64,000 nucleotides of DNA from Pedobacter sp. SL55 (GCF_026625705.1 NZ_CP113059.1:1860001-1924000); one strand, 5' to 3'. Numbered from the stretch's first letter, positions 46,219 through 56,077 are shown. The notes: generated by a model not told the origin, from the sequence alone. Numbers and translations are program-made.

Positions 46219-46674
46219 TTAAAATATGTTGAAGAAAATTATTATTTGCATAACAATGTTGGCATAAATCCCTGCCAAAACATCATCTGCCATTACGCCC
46301 CAACCACCGGGCCACTTTTCCAATCTACGTATACCTAGTGGTTTCAAAATGTCGAAAAATCTAAACAACACTAAGCCCGCAATGATGTATTTAATCTCTA
46401 GCGGCACAAAAAGTAAGGTAATACACATTCCCGCCACTTCGTCTATTACCACTCGTTGGTGGTCTTTGCCCCAAAGTGCCTCCACTTCGTTGGCGCTCCT
46501 TACTCCCTGTATTGTTAGCAGCAAAGCCACTAAAACTGGTGCAAGTTTCAGTTCATATCCACTAGGTTGTAAAAAGTACCATAAAAGGCAGGTAAAAATA
46601 GAAGCATAAGTTCCTGCCCCTTTGCCTATATAGCCAATTCCAAAAGTGGTTGCTATGATCTTGTGAAATATCAC
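46219..46674 (-). CDS. PgpA-like phosphatase, candidate phosphatidylinositol-phosphate phosphatase
   Basis: 151-residue membrane phosphatase of the PgpA family. The diagnostic motifs are present: GIGYIGKGAGTYAS at the N-terminus, DHQRVVIDEVAGM (acidic metal site), LFRFFDILKP and WGVMADDVLAGIYAN. PgpA normally removes phosphate from phosphatidylglycerophosphate. Here the gene heads the second half of an inositol-lipid locus beside inositol-phosphate synthase, matching the B. thetaiotaomicron arrangement in which a PgpA-like enzyme (BT_1525, as I recall) makes phosphatidylinositol from its phosphate. A housekeeping pgpA role cannot be excluded. A near-consensus promoter lies upstream (46723-46753). 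Confidence 0.85.
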   Translation of the reverse strand: MIFHKIIATTFGIGYIGKGAGTYASIFTCLLWYFLQPSGYELKLAPVLVALLLTIQGVRSANEVEALWGKDHQRVVIDEVAGMCITLLFVPLEIKYIIAGLVLFRFFDILKPLGIRRLEKWPGGWGVMADDVLAGIYANIVMQIIIFFNIF

Positions 46675-46722
46675 TGCTTCAATTTTTTATTAAAATGCAA
46701 ATCCTCTAATTTTTTAACGGCT

Positions 46723-46753
46723 CAAAACTATGGAAACTTTTTTTAAACCTAAA
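46723..46753 (-). promoter_or_regulatory. Internal promoter of the inositol-lipid half operon
   Basis: TTTA (46750-46753), 19 bases, TAGTTTTG (46723-46730) on the minus strand; one deviation from TTTG-N19-TAnnTTTG. It lies in the 263-base gap after ino1 and would start transcription of the PgpA-like gene and those after it, with a leader of about 45 bases. Confidence 0.6.
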
Positions 46754-46896
46754 GTTTCCGTGGGTTTGTTTGCTTTCTTTTGAGCGTAAATTACATTCAC
46801 AAGACAAAAGCAAAAAACGTGAGGGATTTGTGTTTGAATTAGGTAAAGAGATGTTAATTTTTGTATAGTTTTTACCTATGCGTAACGTTTCAAATT

Positions 46897-46926
46897 GCAG
46901 TGTTTGAATTGGTTATCAAACACTGC
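46897..46926 (-). terminator. Hairpin after the inositol-phosphate synthase gene
   Basis: Perfect 11-bp stem: arms 46897-46907 (GCAGTGTTTGA) and 46916-46926, with an 8-base loop. It begins 11 bases after the stop of the synthase gene on the minus strand. No T-run follows, so it may protect the 3' end or attenuate rather than fully terminate. Confidence 0.5.
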
Positions 46927-46937
46927 TCATTGATTTT

Positions 46938-48254
46938 TTATTTTTCTTCTTCGTAATAATCAAGCCCCAAGTGGGTAATCAACTCTTCGCCCATAAAATA
47001 GCGCAGGGTGTTGTGTAATTTCTCTAATTGCTTGAAGATATCGTTCTCTGGACGTAATCCCTCTTTAGTTTGAGGAGATTTTAAGTAGAACGATAACCAC
47101 TCTTGGATACCACTCATGCCAGCACGTTTAGCTAAATCTGAGAATAAAGCCAAGTCTAACACGATAGGAGCAGCTAAGATTGAATCACGGCATAAGAAAT
47201 TGATCTTGATCTGCATTTTGTAACCCATCCATCCAAAGATATCAATGTTATCCCAGCTCTCTTTGTTATCGCCGTGAGGAGGGTAATAGTTGATACGGAT
47301 TTTGTGGTACATATCGCCATATAAATCTGGATTGATTTCTGGTTTGAAGATATCTTCCAACACACCTAATTTAGAAACTTCTTTAGTTTTAAAGTTATCT
47401 GGATCATCTAATACCAAACCATCACGGTTACCTAAAATGTTGTCAGAGAACCAACCACGTACACCTAAAGAACGAGCCATTAAACCGGGTGCTAAAACTG
47501 TTTTCATTAAAGTTTGACCAGTTTTGAAATCTTTACCAGCTACCGGAGTTTGAGTTTCTTTAGCCAACTCTAACATTGCAGGAATATCTACTGTTAAGTT
47601 AGGAGCTCCATTTGCATAAGCATAACCTAATTTCAACGCTGCATAAGCATAAATCATACTTGGCGCAATATTAGGGTTGTTGTCTTTTAAACCTTGCTCA
47701 AATGCAGCTAAAGTTTGGTGAACTTCAGAAGGCTCTAAATAGATTTCGGTAGAACCACACCATACCAATACGATACGCTCACAGTTGTTTTTAGCTTTAA
47801 AGTCTTTGATATCTTCAATTACTTGTTGTGCCAAATCCCATTTTGTAGCAGCTTCTTTAACGTAAGTTCCGTCTAAGTTTTTAACGTAGTTTTTATCAAA
47901 CGCAGCTTTGTAAGGTTTAATTGCTTCTAATTCGTCTTTGATGTCATATAAAAGATGACCATCAATTACCTTAGCTTTCATTGCGGCATCGTACACATTA
48001 TCTTCATACACATCCCAACCACCAAATGCTAAGTCTTCTAATTTTGCTAATGGAACGAAATCCTTAATTAAAGGCTCATTGTTGTCTGTTCTTTTACCTA
48101 CACGAATGGTACCCATTTGTGTTAAAGAACCAATAGGTTTAGATAGACCTCTTCTAGCGGCAACTACACCAGCAATCATGGTGGTAGCTACAGCACCTAG
48201 GCCAGGCATCATGATACCTAATTTTCCATTGGCTCCTTCTACTTGCTTTTTCAT
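46938..48254 (-). CDS. Myo-inositol-1(3)-phosphate synthase
   Basis: NAD-dependent enzyme that cyclises glucose 6-phosphate to inositol phosphate. 438 residues from the ATG at 48254 (MKKQVEGANGKLG); an upstream frame to 48326 translates a palindromic repeat and is rejected. Family motifs are ANGKLGIMMPGLGAVATT (dinucleotide site), VLVWCGSTEIY, VAGKDFKTGQTLMKT, the signature SDNILGNRDGLVLDDPDNFKTKEVSK and the core SWDNIDIFGWMGYKMQIKINF. The sequence is of the bacterial/Bacteroidota MIPS form (BT_1526-like, from memory). It provides the headgroup for the CDP-alcohol transferase gene downstream. Inositol synthesis beside serine palmitoyltransferase is the strongest sign that inositol sphingolipids are made. 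Confidence 0.93.
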   Translation of the reverse strand: MKKQVEGANGKLGIMMPGLGAVATTMIAGVVAARRGLSKPIGSLTQMGTIRVGKRTDNNEPLIKDFVPLAKLEDLAFGGWDVYEDNVYDAAMKAKVIDGHLLYDIKDELEAIKPYKAAFDKNYVKNLDGTYVKEAATKWDLAQQVIEDIKDFKAKNNCERIVLVWCGSTEIYLEPSEVHQTLAAFEQGLKDNNPNIAPSMIYAYAALKLGYAYANGAPNLTVDIPAMLELAKETQTPVAGKDFKTGQTLMKTVLAPGLMARSLGVRGWFSDNILGNRDGLVLDDPDNFKTKEVSKLGVLEDIFKPEINPDLYGDMYHKIRINYYPPHGDNKESWDNIDIFGWMGYKMQIKINFLCRDSILAAPIVLDLALFSDLAKRAGMSGIQEWLSFYLKSPQTKEGLRPENDIFKQLEKLHNTLRYFMGEELITHLGLDYYEEEK

Positions 48255-48289
48255 CTGTTTATTATTGTTAATTATATGTGTTAATCTTA

Positions 48290-48365
48290 AGCCCCTCCCA
48301 ACCTCCCCAAAGGGGAGGAGCTGCATTACGTAACTCCCTTCCTTTGGAGGGACAGGGGGAGGCCG
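48290..48365. repeat. Palindromic repeat between SDR and inositol synthase genes
   Basis: Contains CCTCCCC-AAA-GGGGAGG (48302-48318), then TCCCTTCCTTTGGAGGGA and a GGGGGAGGCC end, forming two stacked hairpins. It is the same family as 7774-7849 and 49366-49402. It fills most of the 112-base gap inside the operon. Confidence 0.7.
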
Positions 48366-48366
48366 T

Positions 48367-49359
48367 TTATTTCAGCCAGTTATTAGCTTTATACCATTTT
48401 ACAGTTTCTTGTAAGCCTCTTTCCAAATTATATTGAGGTTCAAACTGTAAGTCTTTTTTTAAATTTTCGATGTTGCAGGCCCAATTTGGAGCCGTTAACT
48501 CTTTTATTTTTTCTTTGTTTAGCGTTGGTGTTTTGCTACTTCTGGCGTAAATGGTATCCATTAAACCAGCTAAACTTTTTATTATTCCCAGCGGGATGTG
48601 CATTTTCAGGGTTTTTTTCTGCAATGCTTTTTTCAAACCATCAGCTAGTGCATACCTATTATAAGTTAGTCCGTCAGATATGTTGTAGGTTTTGTGCACC
48701 ACATCCGATGTTAAAAAACGGATAATGATTTCGGCCAAATCCTTCACATAAATGAAGCTTAAAGTTTGGTTAAACCTGCCAATATATGGTTCTAAACCTT
48801 GGTTAATAGTCTTAAAGAGAATGAAAATATCTTTCTCCCTTGGGCCATAAACTGCCGTTGGCCTAACGGTAACCAGCGGTAGGTTTTCAATTTTATTCAA
48901 ATACTCTTCTGCCAGTTTCTTGCTCAATCCATAAAAAGTTACGGGTTGTGCATTAGTATCATCATTTATAGCGGCGTTAAAATCGGTAATAGGTCCAATT
49001 GCGGCCAAGCTACTTACGAATACAAATTTCTCTAGTTTATAGCTAACCAACGAAGCCGCTAGTGCCAAATTCCTGCTGAAATCTGCGTTAACCTTGTTGT
49101 ATTCTTGCAAGGTTTTCGCCTTTGTTGTACCAGCAGCGTGTATGATGTAGGCATACTGTTTTTCTTCCAGTTCTGCTTTTAATTCATCAACTGCGTTAAA
49201 GTTTAAATTAACATAGTTAACGTTTAAATCTTTTAAATGCGAGACGTCGCTATTAGGTCTAATTGCCGCAAAAACTTCTAGGCCATTTTCAATTGCGGTA
49301 ACAATTAAATGATAACCCACAAATCCACTAGCTCCCGTAATTAATACCTTTTTGCTCAT
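48367..49359 (-). CDS. NAD(P)-dependent SDR/epimerase-fold protein, candidate ceramide (ketosphinganine) reductase
   Basis: Extended short-chain dehydrogenase of 330 residues, start at 49359 (MSKKVLITGASGFVGYHLI). The Rossmann motif GASGFVG is at about 7-13; VFVSSLAAIGP carries the Ser, and YGLSKK the Tyr-x3-Lys catalytic pair; RPTAVYGPREKD follows. The general family is NAD-dependent epimerase/dehydratase. In Caulobacter an epimerase-like protein, CerR, reduces the 3-keto group during ceramide synthesis and is encoded near serine palmitoyltransferase; the same arrangement here makes CerR function the best guess. A nucleotide-sugar role is not supported, since no sugar genes are near. The specific substrate is inferred from position. 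Confidence 0.75.
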   Translation of the reverse strand: MSKKVLITGASGFVGYHLIVTAIENGLEVFAAIRPNSDVSHLKDLNVNYVNLNFNAVDELKAELEEKQYAYIIHAAGTTKAKTLQEYNKVNADFSRNLALAASLVSYKLEKFVFVSSLAAIGPITDFNAAINDDTNAQPVTFYGLSKKLAEEYLNKIENLPLVTVRPTAVYGPREKDIFILFKTINQGLEPYIGRFNQTLSFIYVKDLAEIIIRFLTSDVVHKTYNISDGLTYNRYALADGLKKALQKKTLKMHIPLGIIKSLAGLMDTIYARSSKTPTLNKEKIKELTAPNWACNIENLKKDLQFEPQYNLERGLQETVKWYKANNWLK

Positions 49360-49365
49360 CTTTAT

Positions 49366-49402
49366 TGGCCCCACCCCAGCCCTCCCCAAAGGGAAGGGAG
49401 CG
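49366..49402. repeat. Short palindromic repeat between the GNAT and SDR genes
   Basis: CCCTCCCC-AAA-GGGAAGGGAG core, preceded by GGCCCCACCCCAG; same family as 48290-48365. It lies a few bases before the SDR start in the operon. Nearby 49450-49470 has AGTCTTCGGACATCAGAC, a relative of heptamer repeats near 60684. Confidence 0.6.
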
Positions 49403-49464
49403 CAAAAGCGTCTATTTTAACTTGTGCTTATATCTATGTTCTCTAGTCTTCGGACATCAGACTT

Positions 49465-50586
49465 TTATATCTTTTTCTCTAGTATCCTATATTCTCTGTA
49501 CAATTTCCCGCCAATATTTTCTATCGGACGGTTCACCATATCATTATCTTCTAAGGTCCAGCTTGCCTCTGCGTATTGAAAATTTCTAGCTTTAAAAGCT
49601 TTGATTATTCTGCCGTACAAACAAGCCTCGATACCCATTTTTCTGTAACCGTCTATTACGCCTAACAGCATGATACGGATACCGTTTATTTTCTTTTTGC
49701 CAGTTAACAATTTAATTAAGCCAGTAGGGAAAAGCCTTCCACGTTTAATTTTAATTAGTATCTGGTTAATGTCTGGAATGGCCAAAGCAAAAGCTACAAT
49801 TTTACCTTCTTGCTCAGCGATATAACAGAAATCTGTATCTAAAACCAACTTCAAATCATTGGCTGTATAATCAAATTCCTTATCGGTCATGGGTACAAAT
49901 CCTAGGTTTTTATCCCAAGCTTTGTTGTAAACTTCTCTTAAAGCAGCAGCTTCTTCTTTAAACTTTTTCAGGTTTATTTTTCTGATGATGATGTTGCTTC
50001 TTTTTAGCCTGTTTTCCAAGCCGTCTATCAAGCCAACCGATCTATCGTCATAATTTCCGGCAGTATATCTGTAGGCTCTTAAATCTACTTTTTTGGTAAA
50101 ACCGAAGTCTTCCAATAAATCTAAATAATAAGGAGCATTGTAAGGCATCATGGCTACTGGCGGCCCATCAAAACCTTTAACTAACAAGCCACAAATATCA
50201 TTAGTAGAAAAGTTTGCTGGCCCCATTACTGAAGTTTGGCCGTTTTCTTTTAACCAGTTTTGTGCTGCATTTAATAGGGCCTCACTAACGGTTTTATCGT
50301 TAATGGTGTCGAAAAAACCAAAAAAACCTTCTGTTACGCCTTTTGTAGCGTTATGATTTCCGTTGACAATCGCAGCAATTCTTCCTACTATCTTATCGCC
50401 TTGGTAGGCCAAGAACAATTGCAACTTAGCATGGTCGTGAAAAGGATGCTTTCCTGGTGTAAGCATATCGCGTTGCGCAATATGTAGCTCTGGCACATAG
50501 TATGGGTCATTTTTGTAAAGTTCATGCGGAAAATCAACAAACTTTGCTAATAACTTTTTGCCAGTTACGGCCACAATTTGCGCCAT
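49465..50586 (-). CDS. GNAT-fold acyltransferase, candidate bacterial ceramide synthase
   Basis: 373 residues, soluble or peripheral. Two GNAT-like halves are visible: an N-terminal part with FPHELYKNDPYYVPELHIAQ, KLQLFLAYQGDKIVGRIAAIVN and GFFGFFD (typical GNAT strands beta-2 to beta-4), and a C-terminal part with FCYIAEQEGKIVAFALAIPD, a basic loop (LIKIKRGRLFPTGLIKLLTGKKK) and LLGVIDGYRKMGIEACLYGRII, the acyl-CoA pyrophosphate loop. It starts one base after the serine palmitoyltransferase stop, so translation is coupled. In Caulobacter the acyl-CoA-dependent ceramide synthase bCerS is a GNAT protein in the spt cluster; I propose this as the counterpart. Function rests on fold and position, not on an alignment. 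Confidence 0.75.
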   Translation of the reverse strand: MAQIVAVTGKKLLAKFVDFPHELYKNDPYYVPELHIAQRDMLTPGKHPFHDHAKLQLFLAYQGDKIVGRIAAIVNGNHNATKGVTEGFFGFFDTINDKTVSEALLNAAQNWLKENGQTSVMGPANFSTNDICGLLVKGFDGPPVAMMPYNAPYYLDLLEDFGFTKKVDLRAYRYTAGNYDDRSVGLIDGLENRLKRSNIIIRKINLKKFKEEAAALREVYNKAWDKNLGFVPMTDKEFDYTANDLKLVLDTDFCYIAEQEGKIVAFALAIPDINQILIKIKRGRLFPTGLIKLLTGKKKINGIRIMLLGVIDGYRKMGIEACLYGRIIKAFKARNFQYAEASWTLEDNDMVNRPIENIGGKLYREYRILEKKI

Positions 50587-50587
50587 T

Positions 50588-52375
<1,788 letters not shown>

Positions 52376-53272
52376 ATGAATGGAATGGTAGAGCAACGTT
52401 GCATGGAAAAGGATTTGGTAAATGGTGGCAAAATGAATGTGCTTACCAGTGACGAAATTAAACCGTTAATGATTTTTAACGAACCTTTTAGGTCTAATTC
52501 GTTTGCGGTTATTGTAGTGCAAAAAGGCGAAATGGCTTTGCAAAACAACTTCGTAAAAAATACTTTGAGGGCTAAAGATGTATATTTGGTTACTCCGGGA
52601 AGCTTGTGCGAACTACACGAGTTGTCTGCTGATGCAGAGTTTATTAGCGTAGGTTTTAAGAAGGAATACCTTAAAGAACAGGGAATATTTTTAAATGGTG
52701 CAGAAATAGTACACCTTTTTTCTTCGGATCTGGTGCATAAGTTTTCGCTAAATGATGATGAATTTGAAGAAATGGTATTTTCGCTTCGCTCTTTGAAAAG
52801 AAAAATTAACCTGCCTGCCCATACGCCACATTTTAAAGATGTAATTAGGCATAGTTTTATTTCAGTGATTTATGAGGTGTTAATTTTTTACAGCAAGTAC
52901 CGTGTTTTTATTCCAGTAAAATTAAATAGGCAAGAAGAACTAACTACCAGTTTTTTGAATTTATTAAGCGAATCTTTTAAGGAGGAAAAGAGAGTTCAGC
53001 ATTATGCAAAGGAACTTTTTGTAACTTCTAGGCATTTGTCGCAAGTAGTAAAGCAAGTAACTGGAAAAACTGCTGGTGAAATTATAGATGAAATGATCAT
53101 TAACGAAGCTAAGGTATTACTTTCTTCTCATGTAATGAATGTGGCCCAAGTGGCTGATGAATTGAAGTTTAGTGACCAGTCTTTTTTTGGTAAATTTTTT
53201 AAGAAATATACCGGCGTATCGCCATCTATCTATAGGTTAAATAGTACGGTAGCGGTTAATCCGCCTTTTTAA
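52376..53272 (+). CDS. AraC family transcriptional regulator
   Basis: 298 residues. The N-terminal part (about 20-170) is cupin-like, with SNSFAVIVVQKGEMALQNNF and DVYLVTPGSLCEL. The C-terminal part (about 195-292) is a double helix-turn-helix: VQHYAKELFVTSRHLSQVVKQVTGK and VMNVAQVADELKFSDQSFFGKFFKKYTGVSPSIYR, the classic AraC signature. It is divergent from spt, so it may regulate the sphingolipid locus, itself, or distant genes. The direct TGGTCAAAAAG copies in the shared gap are candidate sites. The effector is unknown. Confidence 0.9.
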   Translation: MNGMVEQRCMEKDLVNGGKMNVLTSDEIKPLMIFNEPFRSNSFAVIVVQKGEMALQNNFVKNTLRAKDVYLVTPGSLCELHELSADAEFISVGFKKEYLKEQGIFLNGAEIVHLFSSDLVHKFSLNDDEFEEMVFSLRSLKRKINLPAHTPHFKDVIRHSFISVIYEVLIFYSKYRVFIPVKLNRQEELTTSFLNLLSESFKEEKRVQHYAKELFVTSRHLSQVVKQVTGKTAGEIIDEMIINEAKVLLSSHVMNVAQVADELKFSDQSFFGKFFKKYTGVSPSIYRLNSTVAVNPPF

Positions 53273-53422
53273 CAAGAAATATTGTTCTAAGTTGCTGTGT
53301 TTTTGCGAAATAATACAATGCTTATAGTGTTAATTGCGAGCTGTTGCAATTGTTTTATGAAATTATTGTAAAATCGTTAACAAAAGTTGGTTTAGATTGT
53401 ATAATAATTTGATTTTAAGCAC

Positions 53423-53430
53423 TAAATTTG
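53423..53430 (+). promoter_or_regulatory. -7 promoter box of the osmC-type gene
   Basis: TAAATTTG, a full TAnnTTTG match, 14 bases before the ATG at 53445. It rules out the longer frame beginning at 53397, which would start upstream of the transcript. No well-spaced TTTG was found. Confidence 0.5.
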
Positions 53431-53444
53431 CGAAAAATTTAGCT

Positions 53445-53849
53445 ATGGCGACTTCGAAAATAACTTATACTGGAGATTTAAGAACCATTTCTGAGCATAT
53501 TAAATCTGGCAACCAAATTATTACCGATGCGCCAACAGATAACCAAGGTAAAGGCGAGGCTTTTTCGCCGACAGATTTGCTGGCAACATCATTAGGTAAT
53601 TGCATGTTAACTATTGTTGGCATTACAGCTAAAAATCATGGTTTTACTATTGATGGGGCAACAGCCGAAGTTACCAAGATCATGGCCGAAAACCCACGTA
53701 GAGTAGCCGAAATTCATGTGAGTTTTCAGTTTCCAGCTAACAATTATTCTGAAAAAGAAAAGGCAATTATAGAGAGAGCTGCAAAAACATGCCCGGTGGC
53801 TTATAGTTTGCATCCCGATATTAAAAAAGAAATCGCTTTTCAGTATTGA
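53445..53849 (+). CDS. OsmC family protein
   Basis: 134 residues, cytosolic; OsmC/Ohr proteins reduce organic hydroperoxides with two cysteines. Family marks are GEAFSPTDLLATSLGNCMLTIVGI, with the first catalytic Cys in LGNCM, and AAKTCPVAYSLHPDI, with the second in KTCPV. The start at 53445 (MATSKITYTGDL) is set by the promoter box and by the family N-terminus. The next gene, mqo, begins 49 bases downstream on the same strand, so co-transcription is possible. The thiol that reduces it could be bacillithiol or lipoamide; this is not visible here. Confidence 0.9.
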   Translation: MATSKITYTGDLRTISEHIKSGNQIITDAPTDNQGKGEAFSPTDLLATSLGNCMLTIVGITAKNHGFTIDGATAEVTKIMAENPRRVAEIHVSFQFPANNYSEKEKAIIERAAKTCPVAYSLHPDIKKEIAFQY

Positions 53850-53898
53850 GTTTTACAGTCCCGATTAAAAATTGGGGTAATTTTATATTTGGTTTAAA

Positions 53899-55416
53899 AT
53901 GAGTAGAGAAAAAAAGACGGTTGTTGAAACCGACGCAGATGTTATTTTAATAGGAGCTGGCATCATGAGCGCAACGCTTGGCGTACTGCTCAAAGAGCTT
54001 AATCCTGATTTAAGTATAGAAATTTATGAACGTTTAGACGTTGCTGCTGCAGAAAGTTCTGATGCTTGGAACAACGCAGGCACTGGCCACTCGGCCTTTT
54101 GTGAGCTCAACTATACTCCTCAAAAAGCTAACGGAACTGTTGACGTAAAGAAAGCAATTTCTATTGCCGAATCTTTTGAAATTTCTAAGCAGTTTTGGAC
54201 TTACTTGCTAGACAAAGGCATTTTGCAAGAACCTTGCTCGTTTATCCGAAATATACCCCATTTGAGCTTTGTTTGGGGCAAAAAAAACGTAGATTATCTA
54301 AAGATACGTTATACCAATCTAAAAGCCTGCAACTTGTTTAGCGAGATGCAGTACAGTGAAAACCCATCAGAAATTAAAGAATGGATACCATTGGTAATGG
54401 AAGGTAGGGATGAAAGTGAGCCTATTGCAGCTACAAAAGTTGATTTGGGTACCGATGTAAACTTTGGCTCGTTAACCCGAGAGATGTTTAATTATTTGGC
54501 TAAGCAAGATAAGGTTTCGCTTCATTTTCATCATGAAATTAGAGATTTGAATAAACAGGATGATGGAAGCTGGGAGGTAAAAGTTAAAAATTTAGATAGC
54601 GGAAAAAGAAAAAAACGATTGGCCAAATTCGTATTTATTGGTGCGGGCGGTGGCTCTTTGCTGTTGTTAGAAAAAGCAAACATTAAAGAAGGTAAAGGTT
54701 TTGGCGGCTTTCCGGTAAGTGGACAATGGTTAAAATGTACCAACGAAGAAGTGATTGCTCGCCATCATGCCAAAGTTTATGGCAAAGCTGCTGTAGGTGC
54801 ACCGCCAATGTCGGTGCCGCATTTAGATACCAGAATTATCAATGGTAAACAAGCCCTATTGTTTGGGCCTTACGCTGGTTTTTCTACCAAGTTTTTAAAA
54901 AATGGCTCGTATTTCGATCTAGCTGCTTCTATTAAATTGAGCAATATTCGCCCAATGATTTCGGCTGGTTTAAAGAGTATAGATTTAACTAAATACTTGA
55001 TTGAGCAAGTGCGCCAGTCGCCAGAAGATAGATTTGAAGCTTTAAAAGAATACATGCCAAATGCCAATATCAAAGATTGGGAGCTGGAAATTGCCGGTCA
55101 GCGGGTGCAGGTAATCAAGAAAAAGCCGAGTGGTGGTGGTATTTTAGAGTTTGGTACCGAAGTAGTAAGTGCTGGCGATGGTTCTATTGCGGCGTTATTG
55201 GGTGCTTCTCCAGGTGCATCAACTGCGGTTTCAATTATGATTGAGCTGATGAACAAATGTTTTAAAAAACAGATGCAAACTGCCGGTTGGCAAAGTAAAA
55301 TTAGGGAGATGATACCAAGCTTTGGGCAAAAATTAGCCGAAGATGATGAGCTTTGCCAAGAAGTGCGCCAACGTACCTCTGCTGCATTAAAATTAAATGA
55401 AACAGCAGTTGTTTAA
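53899..55416 (+). CDS. mqo: Malate:quinone oxidoreductase
   Basis: FAD-dependent, membrane-associated enzyme that oxidises malate to oxaloacetate and passes electrons to menaquinone. 505 residues. The N-terminal FAD site is DVILIGAGIMSATLGVLLKE (about 14-33). Family motifs are WNNAGTGHSAFCELNYTPQ, PCSFIRNIPHLSFVWGKKNV, FIGAGGGSLLLLEKANI, GGFPVSGQWLKC and TRIINGKQALLFGPYAGFSTKFL. The length and all of these match Mqo. It replaces or supplements NAD-malate dehydrogenase in the TCA cycle. A strong two-way terminator follows at 55440. Confidence 0.95.
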   Translation: MSREKKTVVETDADVILIGAGIMSATLGVLLKELNPDLSIEIYERLDVAAAESSDAWNNAGTGHSAFCELNYTPQKANGTVDVKKAISIAESFEISKQFWTYLLDKGILQEPCSFIRNIPHLSFVWGKKNVDYLKIRYTNLKACNLFSEMQYSENPSEIKEWIPLVMEGRDESEPIAATKVDLGTDVNFGSLTREMFNYLAKQDKVSLHFHHEIRDLNKQDDGSWEVKVKNLDSGKRKKRLAKFVFIGAGGGSLLLLEKANIKEGKGFGGFPVSGQWLKCTNEEVIARHHAKVYGKAAVGAPPMSVPHLDTRIINGKQALLFGPYAGFSTKFLKNGSYFDLAASIKLSNIRPMISAGLKSIDLTKYLIEQVRQSPEDRFEALKEYMPNANIKDWELEIAGQRVQVIKKKPSGGGILEFGTEVVSAGDGSIAALLGASPGASTAVSIMIELMNKCFKKQMQTAGWQSKIREMIPSFGQKLAEDDELCQEVRQRTSAALKLNETAVV

Positions 55417-55439
55417 GTGATTCTCGTAAGCTATATATA

Positions 55440-55474
55440 GAAAGGGCTCTGAATTTGAATTTCAGAGCCCTTTC
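55440..55474. terminator. Bidirectional terminator between mqo and the ytxJ-type gene
   Basis: Perfect 14-bp stem GAAAGGGCTCTGAA (55440-55453) / TTCAGAGCCCTTTC (55461-55474) with a 7-base loop; A and T runs at the ends suit termination of both convergent transcripts (ATTTTG on the plus strand). Confidence 0.8.
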
Positions 55475-55499
55475 ATTTTGTATATCTATTTTAAATTCA

Positions 55500-55838
55500 C
55501 TAATTGTTGGCTATTACTTCGGCCACTTCATCGGCAGAAATATCGCTGTGCGAAGCATCTAAAACGCATTCGCCATTTTTAATTAATAGTAGTTGGGGCG
55601 ATTCGTGATGTACCTGAAAAGTTTCAGCAATATAGGCAGAAACATCACGATGATTGATCAAATCAAGAAAATAACAATTTACCTCAGCGGGGATCACGTT
55701 CCAATCTCGCTCAAAGCTTCTTTTAGCCATTAGGCTGATGGAACAACGGGTGCTGTGTTTGAAAATTAAACTGTAGCCTTCAGAGGCTTTAATCTCATCA
55801 ATTTGCGAGGTGTCAGTTAAATCAATCCAATTGCTCAT
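55500..55838 (-). CDS. YtxJ/BrxC-type bacillithiol-linked thioredoxin-like protein
   Basis: 112 residues from the ATG at 55838 (MSNWIDLTDTSQIDEI). The fold is thioredoxin-like with a single active cysteine in IFKHSTRCSISLMAKRSFE, corresponding to the monothiol TxCxIS-type site of YtxJ (BrxC), a bacilliredoxin. ESPQLLLIKNGECVLDASHSDIS carries the cis-Pro-like strand. The protein is expected to remove bacillithiol from oxidised proteins in the cytosol. It starts two bases after the stop of a tiny lipoprotein gene (55841-55963), so the two are translationally linked. The longer frame to 55889 overlaps that gene and is rejected. Confidence 0.85.
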   Translation of the reverse strand: MSNWIDLTDTSQIDEIKASEGYSLIFKHSTRCSISLMAKRSFERDWNVIPAEVNCYFLDLINHRDVSAYIAETFQVHHESPQLLLIKNGECVLDASHSDISADEVAEVIANN

Positions 55839-55840
55839 GC

Positions 55841-55963
55841 TTACCTTCTTCTCCCTTTTGATTCTGGGTAAGAGCCATAAGCAGGACATAGACGGTTAGA
55901 GCAAGATTCTAAAACTGCGATAGCGCAGAAAGCAAACAACAATAGAATAGCTATTTTTTTCAT
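55841..55963 (-). CDS. 40-residue lipoprotein upstream of the ytxJ-type gene
   Basis: Read directly from the sequence: ATG at 55963, stop at 55841-55843. MKKIAILLLFAFCAIAVLES is a lipoprotein signal ending in lipobox LESC with Cys at 21. The mature peptide has only 20 residues: CSNRLCPAYG, then a basic tail SYPESKGRRR. A CPAY-type motif with a second Cys is suggestive of a metal or redox role but is not recognised with certainty. It is the first gene of a two-gene operon with the bacillithiol-linked protein. Small size means function is unknown; similar short lipoproteins occur in Bacteroidota as far as I recall. Confidence 0.65.
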   Translation of the reverse strand: MKKIAILLLFAFCAIAVLESCSNRLCPAYGSYPESKGRRR

Positions 55964-56077
55964 TTTAAACGATTGTTTTACAAATACTAAGTTATGAAAA
56001 GTTTTACGTTTTAAGTAATAGGTTTTAAGTTTTAAATCTCGTTGTAAAGCTAAGGGCTTTAAACTAGAAGCAAAAAC

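Noticed and set aside
48367..49359. SDR gene as a nucleotide-sugar epimerase
   Set aside because: No glycan genes nearby; it lies in a sphingolipid operon, so a CerR-like role fits better, though it is unproven.
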